From JANLSO01 sp031362405 (GTDB lineage Bacteria > Actinomycetota > Thermoleophilia > Miltoncostaeales > Miltoncostaeaceae), in contig JANLSO010000193.1 in NCBI GenBank assembly GCA_031362405.1, positions 1 to 16,199 of the forward strand: DNA of 16,199 nucleotides, read 5' to 3'. The notes beneath the pieces are model-generated. The model was not told the DNA's origin. It was given only the letters and a program-made list of their open reading frames with translations, and ran no database searches. The position numbers were made by a program, and so were the translations under genes. This document shows positions 1-5,699 of this stretch, one piece after another (position 1 is the first letter of the stretch; every line of letters starts with the position of its first letter).

Positions 1-40
1 GGGCACCCCCGCACCGCGAACCCGACCCGGGCGTGGCCGC

Positions 41-46
41 TAGGCT
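41..46 (+). promoter_or_regulatory. Candidate -10 box of a leaderless promoter
   Basis: The hexamer TAGGCT fits the actinobacterial -10 pattern TANNNT. It ends six bases before the GTG start of the hydrolase gene at 53. That is the usual distance from a -10 box to the transcription start, so the mRNA may begin at the start codon. No clear ribosome binding site is seen before this GTG, which agrees with a leaderless message. No convincing -35 box is visible. The motif is short and could be chance. Confidence 0.4.
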
Positions 47-52
47 CAGTCG

Positions 53-760
53 GTGAGCGCACCCCGACCGATCCTCATCCATGGCGCCGGAGCGGATGCC
101 TCGCTGTGGGTCGGCCAGGACGGCCGATTCCCCGGGGCTGCCGCGGTGTCGCTGCCGGGACACTCGGCCGGTGACGCCTTCGACGAGGCCGATGCGGCGA
201 TCGAGTGGCTCGCGCGGATCCTCGAGGCGGTGCCCGCTCCGCGCGTTCTCGTCGGCCACGACCTCGGCGGCCTGCTGGCGATCGAAGTCGCCCTCGCGCG
301 GCCCGATCTGGTCGCCGGCCTGATGCTCACCGGCGTGGCGACGCGGCTCCCGGTGGCCGACGGGGCGTTGGCGCGGATCGGCGCCGACTTCGCCGGCGAA
401 TGCCGCCGGGTCGTGGAATCGGCAACGATCGACCCCGCCGGAGCGGGCGGCCAGGCGCTCGCCAACTCGCTGAGCGAGGCGGGTGCGCAAACCCTCGCCG
501 CCGACTACGCCCTGTGCCGTGAGATCAACCTCGACGGCAGGTTGGGCGATCTCGTGCCACCGACGCTCGTCATCGGCGGGGCCGACGACACCGTGACGCC
601 GTTCGCGACAAGCCAGGACCTCGCCGAGCAGATCCCCCACGGGGGCTTGATCCTCGTCGAAAACGCGGGTCACCTCGTGATGACCGACGCCGCCGGCACC
701 TTCAATCTCCTGCTCGCGGCGTTCCTGGCCCGACTCGAGCTGACGCTCGCCGAAGAATGA
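53..760 (+). CDS. Alpha/beta hydrolase with Asp at the nucleophile position
   Basis: This is a 235-residue single-domain alpha/beta-hydrolase fold protein, probably cytosolic because no signal peptide is seen. Visible landmarks are the oxyanion-type HGAG near residues 10-13, the nucleophile elbow GHDLGG at 68-73, the acid region GGADDTVTP at 175-183 and the catalytic His in NAGH at 204-207. The elbow carries Asp70 where lipases, esterases and most relatives have Ser. An Asp nucleophile is known in haloalkane and fluoroacetate dehalogenases and in epoxide hydrolases, but this short protein has only a small cap region (about 95-160) and otherwise resembles generic Ser hydrolases of actinobacteria. 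The substrate is unknown. The GTG start follows a possible leaderless -10 box. The stop codon overlaps the ATG of the lipid kinase (ATGA), so the two are probably cotranscribed and translationally coupled. The fold is confident and the chemistry is open. Confidence 0.85.
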   Translation: MSAPRPILIHGAGADASLWVGQDGRFPGAAAVSLPGHSAGDAFDEADAAIEWLARILEAVPAPRVLVGHDLGGLLAIEVALARPDLVAGLMLTGVATRLPVADGALARIGADFAGECRRVVESATIDPAGAGGQALANSLSEAGAQTLAADYALCREINLDGRLGDLVPPTLVIGGADDTVTPFATSQDLAEQIPHGGLILVENAGHLVMTDAAGTFNLLLAAFLARLELTLAEE

Positions 761-1725
761 CCGGCGGGGACGCAGCACGCGACCTCGTGCTCGTCCTCAA
801 CCCCCGGGCGACGCGATCGGGGAGGTACGTTCGGGGCCTGCTGGTGCGTGAGCTCTCTCGATATGGACTCGCGGAGGTCGTCGTTTCGCGGGCACCCGGC
901 GACGCTGCCGTCGCTGCGCGAGCGGCCGTCGCCGGGGGAGCACGCGCGGTGGTCGCACTGGGCGGCGACGGCACCGTGGGTGAGGTCGCCGGTGCGATTG
1001 CCGGGAGCGGTGTTGCGCTGTGCCCGATCCCGGGCGGGTCGACAAACGTCTTCGCCCGGAGCATCGGTTGGCCGGTCAGCCCGGCGAGCGCGATTGCCGC
1101 GACGGCGACCGCGTTGGCCCTTCCCCCGCGCCTCGCCCATCTGGGTGTGCTCACCACCGAGTCGGCGCGGCGGGTGTTCTGCGTCAACGCGGGCGTAGGC
1201 CTTGATGCCGCCACCGTCACCTGGGTCGAGGATCACCCGCGCGCCAAACGTCGCCTGCGCCAGGCGAGCTTCGCCCTCGGGGCCGCCAGGGCGGGTCGTC
1301 GGTCGGTGAAGATCGCCCCTCAGCTCGACGTGACCATCGGCGAGGGCACTCCGATTCGTGTGGCGGCGCTGATCGCCGCCTGCGGTGCGCCCTATGCCTT
1401 CGCGGGTTCGCGGCCCTTTGATCTGCTCCCGAACGCGCATCACGACGGGCCACTGGAGTGGATGGCGCTGCTCGACACCACCCCGCGTCAGGCGGTGCAG
1501 ATCGTTGCGCGGGCGCTGCAGGGCGCCGCCCATATGGCGCACCCGCTGGTCGTCGGGGGGCTCACCAGCGACGTGATCCGCATCGACGCGCGGTCTCTGG
1601 TCGCGGTGCAGACCGACGGAGAGCCCCTCGGCGCGGCGCGGCTCATGGAGATCACCCGGGGGCCGGCGCTGCAGGTGCTGTCACCGTCCGCGGGCCTTCG
1701 ACTACAGGTCGCGAAGACCCCCTGA
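757..1725 (+). CDS. Diacylglycerol kinase family lipid kinase (YegS/DagK type)
   Basis: This 322-residue protein belongs to the DAGK catalytic family, which uses ATP to phosphorylate diacylglycerol or related lipids at the inner membrane face. The nucleotide-binding motif GGDGTVGEV lies at residues 69-77; most relatives have Asn where this one has Gly75. The second conserved motif, PGGSTNVFAR, lies at 92-101 and is typical of actinobacterial members. N-terminal NPRATR at 15-20 matches the family's first strand and loop. The C-terminal half is the beta-sandwich found in YegS-like kinases. The ATG overlaps the hydrolase stop, which suggests one transcript. The exact lipid substrate cannot be read from sequence; recycling of diacylglycerol or synthesis of a phospholipid precursor is the likely role. 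Confidence 0.9.
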   Translation: MTGGDAARDLVLVLNPRATRSGRYVRGLLVRELSRYGLAEVVVSRAPGDAAVAARAAVAGGARAVVALGGDGTVGEVAGAIAGSGVALCPIPGGSTNVFARSIGWPVSPASAIAATATALALPPRLAHLGVLTTESARRVFCVNAGVGLDAATVTWVEDHPRAKRRLRQASFALGAARAGRRSVKIAPQLDVTIGEGTPIRVAALIAACGAPYAFAGSRPFDLLPNAHHDGPLEWMALLDTTPRQAVQIVARALQGAAHMAHPLVVGGLTSDVIRIDARSLVAVQTDGEPLGAARLMEITRGPALQVLSPSAGLRLQVAKTP

Positions 1726-1750
1726 CTCAAGTCACAGGGTGAGCGGCCGA
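1723..1750 (+). promoter_or_regulatory. Palindrome and sigma-28-like promoter before the 94-aa gene
   Basis: The perfect inverted repeat TGACT-CA-AGTCA (1723-1734) starts on the stop codon of the lipid kinase gene. It overlaps a pattern TCAAG (1727-1731), 14 bases, then GCCGA (1746-1750). The spacing equals that between TAAAG and GCCGA in FliA/WhiG-type sigma-28 promoters, and TCAAG is a known variant of the -35 part. The -10 part continues as ACC instead of TAA, so the match is incomplete. The element could drive the small gene at 1808; the palindrome could also be an operator. This rests on pattern matching only. Confidence 0.3.
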
Positions 1751-1807
1751 ACCTAGAGGGGTGGGGGCGAGGTACGCCCCGACGTCCGCGAGCAGGGAGG
1801 CTCAACC

Positions 1808-2092
1808 GTGACCACGAATGGTCCTGATCCACGTGCCGCCGCCAAGGGTTTCCTTGCGCTGGTGCTCGACATGGCACGAGTGGATCCGCATCGGCGGCCC
1901 ACCGCGGACATGATCCGCTGGTACCGCGAGCTGTCGAGCAAACTCGGCGCGTCGGTCAGCAGCCCGACGAGCAACCGCGATCTCCTTGACGCCGCCCTGC
2001 GTCTGGAGAGCCTTGCGCACCGCGCCGCGGGCGACCCCCTGCCGGACCGCTCCCTCGAAGCCCAGGAGCTGGGCGGCAAAACGCCGGCGTAG
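1808..2092 (+). CDS. Hypothetical 94-residue protein
   Basis: I do not recognise this protein. It is a small, soluble, mostly helical sequence without a signal peptide or membrane segment. An N-terminal helix around FLALVLDMA (residues 16-24) is followed by a basic stretch and two more predicted amphipathic helices, ending in a charged tail. It is judged real because GGGAGG at 1795-1800 sits seven bases before the GTG start and because third codon positions are strongly GC-rich in the core. It is preceded by a palindrome and a possible alternative-sigma promoter, so it may be transcribed apart from the lipid kinase. A degenerate toxin gene converges on it from the other strand. Confidence 0.7.
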   Translation: MTTNGPDPRAAAKGFLALVLDMARVDPHRRPTADMIRWYRELSSKLGASVSSPTSNRDLLDAALRLESLAHRAAGDPLPDRSLEAQELGGKTPA

Positions 2093-2107
2093 CGGCCCGG
2101 TTGTCCT

Positions 2108-2121
2108 CAGCCCTCGGGCTG
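2108..2121. terminator. Small hairpin between convergent genes
   Basis: CAGCCC-TC-GGGCTG is a perfect 6-bp inverted repeat 16 bases after the stop of the 94-residue protein. The two-base centre means the real loop must be at least four bases, leaving a five-pair or shorter stem. No T-run follows on either strand. It may be a weak bidirectional terminator, but the evidence is thin. Confidence 0.25.
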
Positions 2122-2128
2122 GCGGAGG

Positions 2129-2529
2129 GTCGTCGATGAGGGAAAGAAACGCGGCTGGCTGATAGACGGGAAGCCGATCTGCGAGCGCGATGAGAACGCG
2201 ATCGCCGGTAGCCAGCATCGCCCTCCGCGCCTCGGCGAGGGCGATCAAATAGTCGTCGCCGGGCTCGGATGCCGTTATCGAGGGTGCTGCCTCAGGATCC
2301 GAAACGGGTGTCGCACGCCGGAGTAGTCCCGAATGGCGATCGCATCCGACGCGCCGATCCGGCGGGCAATCTTCGGGTATCCGAGGACGCGGTCGATTTC
2401 CGCAAGAAGCGCAAGGCTCACGACGAGCTCGAACGCTCCGTCACGCCACACGCGGACCAGTTGGGCCGGCGTACCGCGTGGCGAGAGGAACGCCGAGATC
2501 AGAACGTTCGTGTCGAGTACGGCGCGCAT
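2129..2529 (-). pseudogene. Frameshifted PIN-domain toxin (VapC-like)
   Basis: Read from the ATG at 2529, the first 69 codons match the N-terminal half of a PIN-domain ribonuclease (PIN_3 type): MRAVLDTNVLISAF with Asp6, then ELVVSLALLAEIDRVL with Glu44. This frame stops at 2275. The missing half is found in another frame from about 2322: LLRRATPVSDP, then EPGDDYLIALA, TGDRVLIALADRLPVY and PAAFLSLI, which give the remaining acidic residues of the active site and the usual C-terminus. One base has apparently been lost between 2320 and 2331. The repaired product would be about 134 residues, the normal family length. The second frame has no stop at the expected end and stays open to 1802, antisense to the 94-residue gene, so the native 3' end is also gone. 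Intact relatives cleave RNA. A sequencing error cannot be excluded. Confidence 0.8.
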
Positions 2530-2541
2530 CGCGCGAACGCG

Positions 2542-2773
2542 CTACCGACGACCCCGGCGTGTCTCGGCGATCGCCTCCTGAACAAGCGCGCGCGCCGCGG
2601 TCCTCATCCATCTCGTTCTGAGCCCAAAGGCGATCAAGCAGATCGAAACCCAGATCACGGCGAAGGGCGCGCTCGATCACCTCTGCGTCGGCTCGGCCGT
2701 CTCGGGCAGCCCGAACTCGGAGGGCCCGGAGGAGGTCCTCGTCGATCAAGATTGTGGTGCGAACGCGAGACAC
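2542..2773 (-). pseudogene. Frameshifted ribbon-helix-helix antitoxin (VapB-like)
   Basis: The GTG at 2773 opens a frame reading SRVRTTILIDEDLLRALRVR, then AEVIERALRRDLGFDLLDRLW: a ribbon-helix-helix DNA-binding domain typical of antitoxins paired with PIN toxins. After LWAQNEMDED the frame turns to low-quality sequence and runs into the toxin gene. If one C near 2599 is removed, the reading continues as AARALVQEAIAETRRGRR and stops at 2542, giving a normal 76-residue antitoxin that ends 12 bases before the toxin ATG. The shift lies next to a (GC)5 run at 2586-2595, a plausible place for slippage or for a sequencing error. Intact antitoxins bind the toxin and repress their own promoter. Phased repeats that could be the operator lie just upstream. 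Confidence 0.75.
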
Positions 2774-2793
2774 AGATCAGTGATAGCGCTTTG

Positions 2794-2815
2794 ATGCGTG
2801 TATGCGTAGATGCGA
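2794..2815. promoter_or_regulatory. Three 8-bp-phased direct repeats, candidate antitoxin operator
   Basis: ATGCGT, ATGCGT and ATGCGA begin at 2794, 2802 and 2810, so the repeats recur every 8 bp. They end 20 bases upstream of the GTG of the ribbon-helix-helix antitoxin, where a promoter would lie; TATCAC on the minus strand (2780-2785) is a possible -10. Proteins of the MetJ/Arc/CopG fold can bind tandem short sites, and the met boxes of MetJ also have an 8-bp period. Autoregulation of the toxin-antitoxin operon is the natural reading, but it is inference. Confidence 0.5.
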
Positions 2816-2871
2816 ATGACCGGAGGCGCAGAACCTGGGCCGGGGCGCGAAGCCTCATCTCGGGTTCGCCC

Positions 2872-2906
2872 ACGTTGAGTCTGGTGCCAGACACCAGACT
2901 CAACGT
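2872..2906. repeat. Perfect 15-bp inverted repeat with a 5-base loop
   Basis: The arm ACGTTGAGTCTGGTG (2872-2886) is followed by the loop CCAGA and its exact reverse complement (2892-2906). The core also permits a second pairing: TCTGG at 2880-2884 can pair with CCAGA at 2887-2891 or with the copy at 2894-2898. No T-run follows on either strand, so it is not a classic intrinsic terminator, although it could still end fab-operon transcripts arriving on the minus strand. Its length, perfection and intergenic position also fit a REP-like or other mobile palindromic element. Confidence 0.65.
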
Positions 2907-2982
2907 CTTCTGGGCTTCCACGCCTCGCCGCGAGCCACGCCCCGCTGTTTGTTTTTGCGTCCCGGGCACCGGGGTTACGTAT

Positions 2983-3219
2983 CTATCCGTCGCGGCGGGC
3001 CCAGCCGAACTTCAGCAGGGGGGTCGCGAGAGCGCCCGCGAGGGCGGCGCCCAGGATGATGGCGGCGAAGAGGCCGACGTACGCGCTGAGGATGGTGATC
3101 GCGGCGGCGGCGGTGACGGCCAGCACCAGCGTGCCGATGACGCTCAGGCGTTGACCGGCCGCGCTCCCGAGGCCCAGCCACCGTGCGGCCCTCGTCGTGG
3201 CGACACGGAACGACGCCAT
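2983..3219 (-). CDS. Small two-helix membrane protein
   Basis: This 78-residue protein has a basic N-terminus (about residues 1-15) and two hydrophobic stretches that look like transmembrane helices, roughly 25-46 and 48-69, followed by a short positive tail, WARRDG. I do not recognise a family. The ATG lies seven bases after the accA stop, so it is probably the last gene of the fab-acc operon. Being cotranscribed with lipid synthesis suggests a membrane-related role, but nothing in the sequence says which. About 75 bases beyond its stop is the large inverted repeat that may end the operon. Confidence 0.6.
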   Translation of the reverse strand: MASFRVATTRAARWLGLGSAAGQRLSVIGTLVLAVTAAAAITILSAYVGLFAAIILGAALAGALATPLLKFGWARRDG

Positions 3220-3226
3220 GGGCGCG

Positions 3227-4144
3227 TTAGCTCGGCGCGCCGGAGGTCGGGGACATCATCGCGGCGCCCGCGCCGGCGGCTTCGCGGTGGGCGCCGAGCC
3301 GGCGGAAGCGTTCGCGGCGCTGACGGCGGCGCTCGACGGGTGTGAGGGCCGAGAGCTCGCGGATGGTGCGTGAGAGGTAGCCGTCGAGCAGGCGGGCGGC
3401 CTCATCGGGGTCGCGGTGCGCGCCGCCGTCCGGCTCGGGGACAACGGCATCTGCGATGCCCCACCGGTAGCAGTTGGCGGCTGTGGGCTTGAATGCCGCG
3501 GCGGCCAGACGGGCCTTGCCGCCGTCGCGCCACAGGATCGCCGCACCGCCTTCGGGGGAGATCACCGAATAGGTCGAGTTCTCGAGCATCACGACACGGT
3601 CGGCGACGCCAAGGGCAAGGGCCCCGCCGGAGCTGCCTTCACCGATCACGACGGCGACGCTTGGCACGTTGAGCCGCAGCATCATCTGCATCGACCGGGC
3701 GATCGCCCCGCCTTGGCCGCGTTCCTCTGCGCCCGAGCCGGGGAAGGCACCCGGGGTGTCGATCAGGGTGACGACCGGTGCCCCGATCTTGTTGGCGAGC
3801 TCCATGACCCGCATTGCCTTGCGGTAGCCCTCAGGGCTGGCCATGCCGAAGTTGCGGTACGCCCGGTCTTGGGCGTCGCGCCCCTTCTGATGACCGATCA
3901 CCACGATCGGAGCGCCGTTGTAGCGGCCCACACCCGCGACGATCGCGGAGTCGTCGCTGTGGGCGCGGTCGCCGTGAAGCTCCTCGAAGTCGGGCATCAG
4001 GCGAGAGATGTAGTCGAGCGGATAGGGCCGGTCGGGGTGCCGGGCCAGTTGGATGGCGTCCCAGACGTCACCCGATCCGGGCTCAGAACCGGCGATCCGG
4101 TCGGCAAGGCGACGGACGAACTTCGGGGCGTGGCGGGTTCTCAT
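3227..4144 (-). CDS. accA: Acetyl-CoA carboxylase carboxyltransferase subunit alpha
   Basis: AccA pairs with AccD as an alpha2-beta2 carboxyltransferase that moves CO2 from carboxybiotin to acetyl-CoA, giving malonyl-CoA for fatty acid synthesis. The 305-residue product shows the family signatures in order: PLDYISRLMPDFEELHGDR at 42-60, the acyl-CoA-binding crotonase-like core with LIDTPGAFPGSGAEERGQ at 127-144, GEGSSGGALALG at 168-179, and TYSVISPEGGAAILW at 191-205. The ATG at 4144 overlaps the accD stop (ATGA) and is chosen over longer in-frame starts inside accD. The N-terminal helical region is slightly shorter than in E. coli AccA. The tail after about residue 285 is a low-complexity Ala/Gly stretch. 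Its partners accB and accC are not in the window. Confidence 0.96.
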   Translation of the reverse strand: MRTRHAPKFVRRLADRIAGSEPGSGDVWDAIQLARHPDRPYPLDYISRLMPDFEELHGDRAHSDDSAIVAGVGRYNGAPIVVIGHQKGRDAQDRAYRNFGMASPEGYRKAMRVMELANKIGAPVVTLIDTPGAFPGSGAEERGQGGAIARSMQMMLRLNVPSVAVVIGEGSSGGALALGVADRVVMLENSTYSVISPEGGAAILWRDGGKARLAAAAFKPTAANCYRWGIADAVVPEPDGGAHRDPDEAARLLDGYLSRTIRELSALTPVERRRQRRERFRRLGAHREAAGAGAAMMSPTSGAPS

Positions 4145-5127
4145 CGCGCATGTCCTCCGCGAATGACGCCGTCGACGATCTTGCGCGAAAGGGCCGGCAG
4201 AGCCTGGGCGACCCGCTGGGCACGTTCGGTTCCGTTCTGGGCCAGCTGAGCCACGAGGGTGCCCGGCGCTTCCGCAGGCCGCTCGAGGATTCCCAGAAGG
4301 CGGCCGATTCGGCCGGCCAGCTGGCGCCGGTCGACGACCGCGTCGACCTGACCGCGAGCCAGCTGGGTTTCGGCCAGACCGAACTCGGGCGGAAGCTTTT
4401 CGCGGGTCGTCTGCTCGATGACGCGTGGGCCGGAGAAGGCGATCAGCGCCCCTGGCTCGGCGTAGGTGACGTCGCCGACCGAGGCAAACGATGCCCACAC
4501 ACCACCGGTGGTCGGGTGCGCCAGAACGACGATGAACGGGACGGCCGCGTCGTGGAGCTCGTCGAGCCCGACGATCGTCTTGGCCATCTGCATCAGCGCG
4601 ATGACGCCTTCCTGCATCCGGGCGCCCCCGCTGGCGGTGACGGTGATGAAGGGCACGCGCCGCTCGGCGGCCCGCTCACAGGCGCGGGCGAACTTCTCGC
4701 CCACGACCGAGCCCATCGACCCGCCGAGGAACGAGAAGTCCATGACGGCACTGATGCACGCGTGACCACCGATCGCCATGTCACCGACGACCAGAGCCTC
4801 CGTCGCGCCCGAACGCTCTGCCTTGGCGACGCGATCGGGGTAGGGCTGCAGATCGACGAACCGAAGCGGGTCGCCGGCGCGCAGGTCCGGCCAGAGCTCG
4901 GTCCACTGGGCGTCGTCGGCCAGTTGATCCATGCGTTCCCGCGCGGCGACCGGGAAGTGGTAGCCACATGCCGCGCACACCCGCAGGTTGCGCTGCATCT
5001 CCTCGGCACGGAAATGGCTGTTGCACCGTGGGCACGCGCGCTCGTCGACCGGCATGCGCTTACCCGCGGGCGCCTCGGCACGACCGCGCAGCTTGTCGAT
5101 GGAAATGGAGATTTGTCGACGGGCCAC
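4141..5127 (-). CDS. accD: Acetyl-CoA carboxylase carboxyltransferase subunit beta
   Basis: AccD is the zinc-ribbon beta subunit of bacterial acetyl-CoA carboxyltransferase. The 328-residue protein begins with a short variable region, then four Zn-binding cysteines as CPRC (32-35) and CAAC (51-54). The carboxyltransferase core follows, with TASGGARMQEGVIALMQMAK, then HPTTGGVWASFASVGDV and IAFSGPRVIEQT, all typical of the family. The GTG start is supported by AGGA on the minus strand (plus 5135-5138) seven bases upstream, overlapping the stop of the phosphatase gene. The stop overlaps the accA ATG, which suits a complex needing equal subunit amounts. Confidence 0.96.
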   Translation of the reverse strand: MARRQISISIDKLRGRAEAPAGKRMPVDERACPRCNSHFRAEEMQRNLRVCAACGYHFPVAARERMDQLADDAQWTELWPDLRAGDPLRFVDLQPYPDRVAKAERSGATEALVVGDMAIGGHACISAVMDFSFLGGSMGSVVGEKFARACERAAERRVPFITVTASGGARMQEGVIALMQMAKTIVGLDELHDAAVPFIVVLAHPTTGGVWASFASVGDVTYAEPGALIAFSGPRVIEQTTREKLPPEFGLAETQLARGQVDAVVDRRQLAGRIGRLLGILERPAEAPGTLVAQLAQNGTERAQRVAQALPALSRKIVDGVIRGGHAR

Positions 5128-5136
5128 TGAGGGATC

Positions 5137-5625
5137 CTACGACTTACCGTCGGTCGGGGTCGCCACCGACTCGAGCCAGCGTTCGACGCTCGCGCGATAG
5201 GTGGGCACGAGCTGCGTCACCGGGCGGGCGGTGAGGATCGCCCGGGCGGCGTCGGCGGGCGTGCGGCCGCGCAGCCGCAGCACCGCGTAGGCCACCAGCA
5301 CCGAACGGCGGCGGCCCTGTTGGCAGTGGATCAGCACGCCGGCGTTCGGGTCGTCGTCGAGCACACGCGCGGCCCACAGCGCGGCGGCCGACCAGGCCTC
5401 GGGTGACTGCGACTTGCCGTTGTCCCACATCGGCGCGTGGGCGACGTTGTCCGTGCCGAGAATCGCGCGTTCGGACCAGAGATCCTGCGAGACGACTGTC
5501 TGGATCGCCGCCCGACAGTTGACGGCGTGTGTCACGCCCTGGGCCGGAAGGCCTTCGGCGTCGTCACCAACCGGCATCGCGCCGACCGCGATGCGCTCTT
5601 CGGGAATCCATGTGAGGCCCCGCAC
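5137..5625 (-). CDS. Dual-specificity-type protein phosphatase in the fab-acc operon
   Basis: The 162-residue product carries the phosphotyrosine/dual-specificity phosphatase signature IHCQQGRRRSVLVAYAVL, a Cx5R loop with nucleophile Cys101 and Arg107 followed by Ser108. Asp68 in MWDNGKS is a plausible general acid. The N-terminal beta strand RIAVGAMP resembles small atypical DSPs. Such enzymes remove phosphate from Tyr or Ser/Thr of proteins, or act on phosphoinositides, RNA or other small substrates; the substrate here is unknown. It lies 74 bases after fabF and nine bases before accD on the same strand, so it is probably cotranscribed with fatty acid genes. That location makes control of lipid synthesis by dephosphorylation a reasonable hypothesis and no more. 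The GTG start has only a weak GGA upstream. Confidence 0.85.
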   Translation of the reverse strand: MRGLTWIPEERIAVGAMPVGDDAEGLPAQGVTHAVNCRAAIQTVVSQDLWSERAILGTDNVAHAPMWDNGKSQSPEAWSAAALWAARVLDDDPNAGVLIHCQQGRRRSVLVAYAVLRLRGRTPADAARAILTARPVTQLVPTYRASVERWLESVATPTDGKS

Positions 5626-5699
5626 TCCGTCGTGGGGGTGGTAGAGCCGGGTCGACCACCGATGCCAGGTGGCGCGCGGGCCCGAAAGGCGGGGGGGGC

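Noticed and set aside
2320..2605. Programmed ribosomal frameshifting in the toxin-antitoxin pair
   Set aside because: Shifts in opposite directions would be needed in two adjacent genes and no slippery heptamer or obvious stimulatory structure is seen at either site.
2961..2973. Hairpin CCCGG-GCA-CCGGG after the small membrane protein gene as an intrinsic terminator
   Set aside because: Only five pairs, and the downstream minus-strand sequence is A-rich, not T-rich, so it is not a credible intrinsic terminator by itself.
2269..3345. A 358-codon open frame on the plus strand
   Set aside because: Its translation is low-complexity Arg/Gly/Asp sequence with no family match, it crosses the antitoxin, toxin and small membrane protein genes on the other strand, and high GC makes long chance frames common.
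4145..4498. N-terminal extension of AccA to 4498
   Set aside because: The added residues overlap accD in another frame and have no similarity to AccA; the ATG at 4144 with an ATGA overlap fits the pattern of the whole operon.
3814..5130. A 438-codon plus-strand frame opposite accA and accD
   Set aside because: The minus-strand frames have unmistakable AccA and AccD motifs; this one is their antisense shadow.
5691..5698. Run of eight C (minus strand) just after fabF as a phase-variation tract
   Set aside because: It lies beyond the fabF stop and before the next gene, so slippage would not change any reading frame.
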